A model generated the notes under the pieces. It did no database searches and was not told where the DNA came from. It was given only the letters and a program-made list of their open reading frames with translations. Below, piece by piece: positions 44,101-49,323 of a stretch of 50,606 bases of DNA. Position numbers and translations under genes: made by a program. Every line of letters begins with the position of its first letter. The first letter of the stretch is position 1. This stretch comes from Fimenecus sp045613585 (GTDB lineage: Bacteria; Bacillota; Clostridia; Oscillospirales; Acutalibacteraceae): assembly GCA_045613585.1 (NCBI GenBank), contig JAZLBG010000060.1:1-50606 (forward strand), given 5' to 3'.

Positions 44101-44628
44101 GCTGAAAATGACTTTAATTCGCCTTATGTTGATACTGCATCCGTAAAAATTATGGGTATAATAAGCAGTATAACGCGGAAACAAACTAAAAAAGGCGAAA
44201 ATATGGCGTTTATAAATGTTGAAGATGTTGGTGGAACAATTGAAGTAATTGTTTTTCCAAAACTTCTTTCAAAATATATGAATAAAATAAATAATGGTGT
44301 TGCTGTGGTTGTAGGTGGCAGACTTTCAATGCGTGAGGAAGAAAATCCTAAAATTATATTAGATTTTCTTGAAACTGCTGATATAGCCAAAGACAATCGT
44401 TCAAAGAAACATGGCTTATTTATAAGAGTTGAAAATAATCAATCTCCAATTTATAAAACTTGCCTTGATATGATAAATAAAAACGCAAGTATTGGTGAGA
44501 TTCCGCTGTATTTTTATTTTGCTTCTACAAAACAGTATTTTCCTTGTAAAAAGATATCAATAGATGACAATCTTATTACAGAGCTTAAAGAAATAGCAGG
44601 GGAACAGAACGTTATTTTTCAAAAATGA
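41194..44628 (+). CDS. dnaE: DNA polymerase III alpha subunit, DnaE type
   Basis: The 1144-aa polymerase starts with a PHP domain (FVHLHVHTEYSLLDGVSRL, TDHGNLFGAVDF) and continues with the palm region. The catalytic acidic residues lie in MPDIDVDFCYERR, and the fingers carry FGTMAARAAIRDVGRALG and GPGRGSGAGS. HhH (KRVHGKGFNRRSVESLI) and OB-fold (VKIMGIISSITRKQTKKGE) segments follow. In low-GC Gram-positives DnaE extends RNA primers for PolC. Length and order are normal. It follows lysA by 14 bases. Confidence 0.96.
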   Translation: MSFVHLHVHTEYSLLDGVSRLNRLCSAAKERGQNAIAITDHGNLFGAVDFYKEAKKQGIKPIIGCEVYVAARSRFDKVHGVDSTRHHLVLLCKNETGYKNLTKLVSSAWVDGFYTKPRIDRELLEKHHEGLVCLSACLAGEIPKLIANGEYIKAKETAIWYSNLFGKDNYYLEIQDHSLSEQLKVNEGLVRLSQETGIPLVATNDVHYIDCEDAKVQKVLICIATNHTVDEESALEFETDEFYLKTEEEMRQKFGFVEEAIQNTQKIADMCNFDFEFGNTKLPNFQVPDGITHYDYLREKSYKGLKEKYGENPDNLYIDRLEYELSVIESMGYVDYFLIVSDFIQYAKDNGIPVGPGRGSGAGSICAYCTGITNVDPIKYNLIFERFLNPERVSMPDIDVDFCYERRQEVIDYVVNKYGADHVAQIVTFGTMAARAAIRDVGRALGMSYATVDNVAKKIPRALGITIEKALKESEELKLLYDSDDKVKELIDMSMSVEGMPRHASTHAAGIVITDRPVSDYVPLATNDESIVTQFTMTTIEELGLLKMDFLGLRTLTVINDCVKMVQRKNLNFDIEKIDFNDLNVYSLFTSGKTDGVFQCESSGMRSVFMRLKPTNIEDIIAVISLYRPGPMDSIDSYIKNRHNPDNIRYKTPMLKNILDVTYGCMVYQEQVMQIFRSLAGYSLGRADIVRRAMSKKKHKVLEDERTFFCDGCAKNGISKEIANEIFDDMSSFASYAFNKSHAAAYAVVAYRTAYLKYYYPSEFMAALLTSVLDNSDKVAGYIDDCKRNGIKILPPNVNFSFKNFTVANDSKKSIMFGLLAIKNLGHDFIDTIINEREKNGEFTSFYSFCKRVHGKGFNRRSVESLIKSGALDGLGSNRNEMLTNLPFIIDELDDDRRRNVQGQIGFFDMMNEGVSSEYVMKSASEFRTKDLLMMEKETTGLYISSHPMEQYADLSDELKCDKIGNILNAENDFNSPYVDTASVKIMGIISSITRKQTKKGENMAFINVEDVGGTIEVIVFPKLLSKYMNKINNGVAVVVGGRLSMREEENPKIILDFLETADIAKDNRSKKHGLFIRVENNQSPIYKTCLDMINKNASIGEIPLYFYFASTKQYFPCKKISIDDNLITELKEIAGEQNVIFQK

Positions 44629-44636
44629 TTAATTAC

Positions 44637-44665
44637 TTGCATTTTATATATTATTATGGTATTAT
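44637..44665 (+). promoter_or_regulatory. pfkA promoter
   Basis: TTGCAT (44637-44642), 17 bases, TATTAT (44660-44665), 46 bases before pfkA. Confidence 0.55.
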
Positions 44666-44711
44666 GTGTATTCAATGTGGTAATTTTTAGTAAATTAAAA
44701 GGGTGATAAAA

Positions 44712-45674
44712 ATGAAGACAATAGGTGTTTTAACAAGTGGTGGCGACGCTCCAGGTATGAACGCTGCTGTTCGTGCAGTAGTTCGTGCAGGTTGTGAAAA
44801 TGGTTTCAGAGTAATGGGTATCAGAAGAGGTTACAACGGCCTTATGCAAGGTGATATGTTTGAAATGAATCTTCGTTCAGTTTCAAATATTATTAACCGT
44901 GGTGGTACTGTTCTTTACTCTGCAAGAAGCCCAGAATTTAAAACTGAAGAAGGACTTCAGAAAGCACTTAAAGTTGCAAAAGATGTTAATATGGAAGGTA
45001 TTGTTGTTATCGGCGGTGACGGTTCATTCCGTGGCGCTCGTGACTTATCTCTTCGTGGCGTTAATTGTGTTGGTATTCCTGGTACAATTGACAACGATAT
45101 TGCATGTAGCGATTATACAATCGGTTATGATACAGCAATGAATACAGTTCTTGAAATGGTTGACAGACTTCGTGATACATCTGAATCACATGACCGTTGT
45201 TCAGTTGTTGAAGTTATGGGCAGACGTGCAGGCTATATCGCACTTAATGCTGGTATTGCTTGTGGTGCAACATCAATTCTTATTCCAGAAGTAGAATATG
45301 ATTTCCAACGTGATGTTATCGACAGAATGAAGAGAACTCAGAAAACAGGTAAGAGACATTTCATTATTCTCGTTGCTGAGGGTATTGGTGGCGTTGAAGA
45401 AATGGCAAAGCGTATTGAGGCTGAAACAGGCGTTGAAACTCGTGCTACAATTCTTGGTCATGTACAGCGTGGTGGTCATCCAACAGTACGCGACAGAGTT
45501 ACAGCTTCTCTTATGGGTCATAAAGCAGTTGAACTTCTTAAAGCTGGTGTTGGTAACAGAGTTCTTGCTATCAATAAAGATGAAATCGTTGATTATGATA
45601 TCTTTGAAGCACTCAATATGAAGAAATCTCTTAATGTTGAAGAATATAAAATTGCGCACGAAATTTCAATCTAA
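44712..45674 (+). CDS. pfkA: 6-phosphofructokinase
   Basis: PfkA phosphorylates fructose-6-phosphate, the committed step of glycolysis. The 320-aa ATP-dependent form has TSGGDAPGMNAAVRAVVRAG, GGDGSFRGARDLS, the catalytic GTIDNDI, GYDTAMNTVLEMVDRLRDT and VEVMGRRAGYIAL. The Gly after GGDG, as seen here, indicates ATP rather than pyrophosphate as donor. The ATG at 44712 has AAAGGGTGAT upstream. The codon usage is strongly biased, as in highly expressed genes. aroK starts seven bases after. Confidence 0.97.
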   Translation: MKTIGVLTSGGDAPGMNAAVRAVVRAGCENGFRVMGIRRGYNGLMQGDMFEMNLRSVSNIINRGGTVLYSARSPEFKTEEGLQKALKVAKDVNMEGIVVIGGDGSFRGARDLSLRGVNCVGIPGTIDNDIACSDYTIGYDTAMNTVLEMVDRLRDTSESHDRCSVVEVMGRRAGYIALNAGIACGATSILIPEVEYDFQRDVIDRMKRTQKTGKRHFIILVAEGIGGVEEMAKRIEAETGVETRATILGHVQRGGHPTVRDRVTASLMGHKAVELLKAGVGNRVLAINKDEIVDYDIFEALNMKKSLNVEEYKIAHEISI

Positions 45675-45681
45675 TTAAATT

Positions 45682-46173
45682 ATGGCAAATATTATACTTA
45701 TTGGTATGCCTGGTTGTGGCAAGAGTACAGTTGGCGTTATTCTTGCAAAAACATTGGGTATAGGCTTTGTTGATACTGATTTGATTATTCAACAACGTGA
45801 AAATAGATTGTTGCAGAATATTATTGATACTGATGGTATTGACTATTTTCTTGATTGTGAAGCACAGGCAGTGAAAACTGTTAATTGTGACAATTTTGTA
45901 ATTGCAACAGGTGGTAGTGTGGTATATCGCGAAGATGCAATTGAACACCTTAAGAAAAATGGTAAGATTGTGTATTTAGATGTACCATTAGACGAAATTA
46001 AAAGACGTCTTAATAATATCAGTACTCGTGGTATTGCTGCACAAAAAAATGACTCAATTGATGATATCTATAACGAGCGAGTTGTTTTATATAACAAATT
46101 TGCTGATATCATTATAAAAACTAATGGTGAGTCTGTAGAAAAAACAGTTGAAAAAATTTGTAAATTTTTCTAA
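45682..46173 (+). CDS. aroK: Shikimate kinase
   Basis: The 163-aa protein has a P-loop in ILIGMPGCGKSTVGVILAKTLG, the shikimate-binding region FVDTDLIIQQREN, ATGGSVVYREDAI and a lid segment with STRGIAAQKNDSI. This matches shikimate kinase, which phosphorylates shikimate in the chorismate pathway. The lid Arg is present (NISTRG), although the lid is somewhat atypical. It is seven bases after pfkA, with no visible separate promoter. Confidence 0.88.
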   Translation: MANIILIGMPGCGKSTVGVILAKTLGIGFVDTDLIIQQRENRLLQNIIDTDGIDYFLDCEAQAVKTVNCDNFVIATGGSVVYREDAIEHLKKNGKIVYLDVPLDEIKRRLNNISTRGIAAQKNDSIDDIYNERVVLYNKFADIIIKTNGESVEKTVEKICKFF

Positions 46174-46180
46174 AAATTAT

Positions 46181-46224
46181 AGCCTTGTAGTGAAATGAAA
46201 ATTTCACCGCAAGGCTTATTTTTT
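46181..46224 (+). terminator. Intrinsic terminator after aroK
   Basis: AGCCTTG...TGAAAT and ATTTCA...CAAGGCT form a two-part stem (46181-46217) with a three-base internal loop, followed by TATTTTTT. Confidence 0.82.
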
Positions 46225-46261
46225 ACCTCAAATATTATTTTGTTTTTGTGACAAATTAATA

Positions 46262-46279
46262 GTGCGACAAAAGTCGTAC
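46262..46279 (+). promoter_or_regulatory. Small hairpin directly before the spoIVB ribosome binding site
   Basis: GTGCGAC, an AAAA loop and GTCGTAC form a 7-bp stem that ends one base before GGAGGTGA (46280-46287). The position could influence ribosome access to spoIVB; it may also be coincidental. Confidence 0.35.
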
Positions 46280-46293
46280 GGAGGTGAAAAAAA

Positions 46294-47532
46294 TTGCGTA
46301 ATTTATTAAGAATTTTATCAGTAATAAGCGCCGTTTTATGTGTCATAATATTTTCTTTAATTTACTTTATAGAAACTTCTGTTCCCCAAAAAGTCATAAC
46401 AGTAGAAAAGGCTGGTTACCGAATTCCAGAAATATTTGGGCTTAATTTGTTTAATGTGAAATTAAGAGATGATTTCAATGTTTCAAGAAATAACACTGAT
46501 TCTGTTGAACAAGAAGCAGAAATTGAACTTTTGAATATTATTCCCGTAAAGAATATTCAAATTATAAATTCAAAAAGAAAATATGTTGTACCAGGTGGCG
46601 AAATTTTTGGTATTAAGCTTTATACTGATGGAATTATCATTGTAGATACAGATATTGTCGAAACGGAATATGGAAATATTAATCCCGCAGAAAAATCAGG
46701 ATTGCTAATTGGTGATATAATAAAAACTATTGATGGTGTAGAAATTCGTTCAACAAATCATTTGACAAAAGTTCTTGAAAAAAGTAAAGGCAAAGAAATT
46801 AATTTAACAGTTTCAAGAAATGGCAAAATAATTAATATTAAGTTCAAAACTTATAAAGACAATATTAGTGGAAAATATAAAGCAGGTCTCTGGGTACGTG
46901 ATAGTACTGCTGGCCTTGGTACAGTAACATTTTACAATCCTGAAAACAATTCGTTTGCAGGGCTGGGGCACCCAATATATGATGTTGATACAAAATCAAT
47001 AATGCCAATGAAAAATGGTGAAATGGCAGAAGCCTCAATAAAAGGACTTTATAAAAGTGCAAATGGCTCAGTAGGGGAATTGTGTGGCTTATTATCGGGA
47101 AAAACTACTGGTACATTATGCCTTAATCGTGAAGAAGGCATATATGGATTTACAACCATTAAAAAAACTGAAACTTTACCTGTAGCAGTAAAGCAAGAAG
47201 TGGTTGTGGGCGATGCACAGATAATATGTACTATCGATAATTCAGGACCGAAGTATTTTGATGTAGAAATAATTAAGATTTATTCAAATTCAACAACGGT
47301 AAATAAAGATATGATAATAAAAATTAAAGATAAAAATTTGTTAAATATAACAGGAGGAATAGTGCAAGGTATGAGTGGCACACCAATAATACAGAATGGT
47401 ATGCTAGTAGGTGCAATTACACATGTTTTTGTAAATGAGCCAACACAAGGTTATGCAATTTTTGCTGAGAGAATGTATGAAACCTCTGTTTGTCGAGAAA
47501 TGGAGAAATACCAACAACTCAAAGCATCCTGA
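46294..47532 (+). CDS. spoIVB: SpoIVB peptidase (stage IV sporulation protein B)
   Basis: SpoIVB is the forespore-secreted serine protease that signals to the mother cell and activates pro-sigma-K processing (MEROPS S55). The 412-aa protein has an N-terminal membrane anchor (about 5-27), a PDZ domain (about 125-190, NPAEKSGLLIGDIIKTIDGVE) and the S55 domain. Catalytic residues are His226 in FAGLGHPIYDVD and Ser361 in GIVQGMSGTPIIQNG, followed by GAITHVF. The start is TTG at 46294, supported by a very strong GGAGGTGA. spo0A, its frequent neighbour, is not downstream here; repeats and a BspA gene follow instead. Confidence 0.95.
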   Translation: MRNLLRILSVISAVLCVIIFSLIYFIETSVPQKVITVEKAGYRIPEIFGLNLFNVKLRDDFNVSRNNTDSVEQEAEIELLNIIPVKNIQIINSKRKYVVPGGEIFGIKLYTDGIIIVDTDIVETEYGNINPAEKSGLLIGDIIKTIDGVEIRSTNHLTKVLEKSKGKEINLTVSRNGKIINIKFKTYKDNISGKYKAGLWVRDSTAGLGTVTFYNPENNSFAGLGHPIYDVDTKSIMPMKNGEMAEASIKGLYKSANGSVGELCGLLSGKTTGTLCLNREEGIYGFTTIKKTETLPVAVKQEVVVGDAQIICTIDNSGPKYFDVEIIKIYSNSTTVNKDMIIKIKDKNLLNITGGIVQGMSGTPIIQNGMLVGAITHVFVNEPTQGYAIFAERMYETSVCREMEKYQQLKAS

Positions 47533-47543
47533 CGAAATGGTCT

Positions 47544-47593
47544 GGCCTCCCTTGTTAAAGGGAGGGGGACTGCCGTAGCTGGTGAAGAGATTC
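47544..47593 (+). repeat. Dispersed palindromic repeat, copy B
   Basis: GGCCTCCCTTGTTAAAGGGAGG forms a tight hairpin (47547-47566), followed by GGGACTGC, AGC, GGTG and GATTC. It aligns base by base, with scattered changes, to the copy at 4482-4536. The two copies lie in intergenic DNA 43 kb apart. Confidence 0.65.
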
Positions 47594-47595
47594 AA

Positions 47596-47626
47596 TGTCA
47601 TTCTGAGCGTAGCGAAGAATCTTGAG
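47596..47626 (+). repeat. Short repeat of the TCATTCTGAGCG...GAAGAATCT type
   Basis: TCATTCTGAGCGTAGCGAAG followed by AATCTTGAG is a well-known intergenic motif found in many unrelated bacterial genomes. It directly follows repeat copy B, forming a composite. Its function is unknown. Its end supplies the -35 element of the candidate promoter at 47622. Confidence 0.6.
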
Positions 47627-47650
47627 ATTTTTATTGATTTTTAATAAAAT
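47622..47650 (+). promoter_or_regulatory. Candidate promoter for an intergenic RNA
   Basis: TTGAGA (47622-47627), 17 bases, TAAAAT (47645-47650), predicting a start near 47657. No coding frame follows within the next 300 bases, but a terminator does (47813-47844). Confidence 0.45.
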
Positions 47651-47656
47651 TTGTGG

Positions 47657-47844
47657 TAAACTAAATTTGCCAAACATAATTTTATTGAAAAAATCCATGA
47701 TAAGTGTGTGTATTTTTATTTAGGTAAAAATACAGATGCTCTATTTTGCATACACGCACACTGCTTGGATTGTAAAATTATGTTTGGCGACAGTTGGAGC
47801 TATGTATTTTTTGTGCGTTAGCTTTGGCTGGCGCACTTTTTTTA
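47657..47844 (+). ncRNA. Candidate structured non-coding RNA of about 190 nt (or a MITE-like palindrome)
   Basis: The 486-base gap between spoIVB and the BspA gene holds a large imperfect palindrome. GCCAAACATAATTTTA (47669-47684) pairs perfectly with TAAAATTATGTTTGGC (47773-47788). Inside it AATCCA (47692-47697) pairs with TGGATT (47766-47771), AGTGTG (47703-47708) with CACACT (47757-47762), and TGTAT (47709-47713) with ATACA (47750-47754). An alternative inner hairpin, GTATTTTTA with TAAAAATAC (47710-47733), competes with the last pairing. A second stem with a T-run follows at 47813-47844, and a promoter-like pair precedes. Promoter, structure and terminator together suggest an independent RNA; 6S RNA has a similar size, but its large central bubble is not clear here. 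No protein frame with a ribosome binding site is seen. Confidence 0.5.
47813..47844 (+). terminator. Strong intrinsic terminator of the intergenic element
   Basis: GTGCGTTAGC and GCTGGCGCAC form a 10-bp stem (two G-U pairs) with a TTTG loop, followed by seven or more T residues. There is no gene directly upstream, which points to a non-coding transcript. Confidence 0.82.
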
Positions 47845-47941
47845 TTTTGTGGGGGAGATTATTATGATTTTGTAAGATTTTTATGAGAAATGGTATTTTC
47901 CTGCAATTTTGCATAAAAAATCTGTATTTTTGCATTTTTCA

Positions 47942-47970
47942 TTGTTTTTATTTTACATATGTAATATAAT
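47942..47970 (+). promoter_or_regulatory. Promoter of the BspA-like gene
   Basis: TTGTTT (47942-47947), 17 bases, TATAAT (47965-47970), 48 bases before the start codon, followed by the ribosome binding site AAAGGAGG (48001-48008). Confidence 0.6.
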
Positions 47971-48018
47971 ACAGTTGAGAAATTATAATAATTTTTTATA
48001 AAGGAGGAAAAAATTATT

Positions 48019-49323
48019 ATGAAAATAACAAACAAAATCTTATCACTTATTCTTGCAGTTCTAATGATAATATCAATCATTCCAATCACAGCAAGTGCTG
48101 TTACATATTCAGGCACTTGTGGTGATAATCTTACTTGGACTTATGACGATGTAACATGTACCTTAACGATTTCTGGTACAGGATCCATGGATAATTTCAC
48201 GGATTATTTAGATGTACCTTGGTATTCACGTAGAACATATATTAAGTCAATTATCATCCAAGATGGTGTCACAACAATTGGTTATAATGCTTTTTATTAC
48301 TGCAAAAATCTTGAAAATATAACAATTCCAACCACTGTAACGGAAATAAATAATTATGCATTTAGAGATTGTGATAATCTTAAAGAAGTGATAATTCCTA
48401 ATGGTGTGGAAAAAATTGGTTATAGAGCATTTTATTCTTGTAGTCTTCTTATGAATATTACAATTCCTGAAAGTGTTACATCAATTGATAATGGTGCATT
48501 TGCTTATTGTCCACAAATATCATATATAACAGTAGATAACAATAATCAGTATTATTCAAATGATGAATTTGGTGTGCTTTTCAATAAGGATAAAACAACA
48601 TTGATTCATTATCCTATTGGTAACCAAAGAGAAAACTATAGTATCCCAGATGGTGTTAAAACCATTGAAAAAGAAGCTTTTATAGGTTGTAGTAATCTTA
48701 AAACCATAACAATGCCTAATAGCGTTACAACGATTGGCGATAGTGCTTTTTGTGGGTGTACTGGTTTTACAAACATAACACTTCCAGATTCTATTACAAC
48801 AATTGGAAAATATGCGTTTGAAAATTGCGTTAATTTGTTAAGCATCAACATTCCTAATGGTTTGACAATAATTAGTGAAAGTTTATTTCATGGGTGTAAA
48901 AATCTAACAAGTATATCTTTCCCAGATAGTGTAACAAAAATTGGCAGTAAGGCATTTTATGAGTGTAAAAATTTAATTAAAGTAACATTTGGAATGGGTT
49001 TAACTTTAATTGATTATTATGCCTTCCTTTACTGCGATAATCTTACAGATGTTTTTTATCCTGGTAAAGAAGAACAATGGAAGGCAAATGTTCGTATTTA
49101 TGATTACGGCTCAAGTATATACGATGCAGTTATGCACTATGAATATGATAATGATACAGTTGTATCAGAAAGCTTTGGTGACAATTTCATCTGGAATTAT
49201 GACTTTACAACAGAAACATTAACAGTTTCAGGTAATGGTGATATGGGCGACTTTGAATCGAAAAACAGACCTTGGGAAAGATTTAAAGCTATCGCAAAAA
49301 AATTGTCATTAACGATGGTATAA
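48019..49323 (+). CDS. BspA-like leucine-rich-repeat surface protein, first part (frame broken at A7)
   Basis: The 434-aa frame starts with a Sec signal peptide (KITNKILSLILAVLMIISII, cleavage after SASA/TASA at about residue 26) followed by a module beginning SGTCGDNLTWTYDDVT and then LRR_5 (BspA/TpLRR) repeats of the form ITIPxSVTxIGxxAFxxC. Such proteins bind host or plant surfaces, or other bacteria, in gut Clostridia. After a second copy of the GDN-type module (SFGDNFIWNYDFTTETLTVSG, about residue 385) the frame ends KAIAKKLSLTMV at 49323. The homologous continuation is in the -1 frame, with the break at an A7 run (49296-49302). Confidence 0.88.
   Translation: MKITNKILSLILAVLMIISIIPITASAVTYSGTCGDNLTWTYDDVTCTLTISGTGSMDNFTDYLDVPWYSRRTYIKSIIIQDGVTTIGYNAFYYCKNLENITIPTTVTEINNYAFRDCDNLKEVIIPNGVEKIGYRAFYSCSLLMNITIPESVTSIDNGAFAYCPQISYITVDNNNQYYSNDEFGVLFNKDKTTLIHYPIGNQRENYSIPDGVKTIEKEAFIGCSNLKTITMPNSVTTIGDSAFCGCTGFTNITLPDSITTIGKYAFENCVNLLSINIPNGLTIISESLFHGCKNLTSISFPDSVTKIGSKAFYECKNLIKVTFGMGLTLIDYYAFLYCDNLTDVFYPGKEEQWKANVRIYDYGSSIYDAVMHYEYDNDTVVSESFGDNFIWNYDFTTETLTVSGNGDMGDFESKNRPWERFKAIAKKLSLTMV
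48550..48640 (+). repeat. 91-bp perfect direct repeat, copy 1
   Basis: Positions 48550-48640 are identical to 50325-50415. The bases just outside differ on both sides. It encodes YYSNDEFGVLFNKDKTTL plus IHYPIGNQRENY. Both copies are in the same codon phase of the protein, despite the frame break between them. Confidence 0.9.

Noticed and set aside
47657..47844. Firm identification as 6S RNA
   Set aside because: Size and terminator fit, but the large central bubble is not evident by eye, so only a generic structured RNA is claimed.
47741..48116. Minus-strand frames of 64-84 codons in the spoIVB-bspA gap
   Set aside because: Their composition follows local A/T content, none has a ribosome binding site, and they cross the palindrome, terminator and bspA start.
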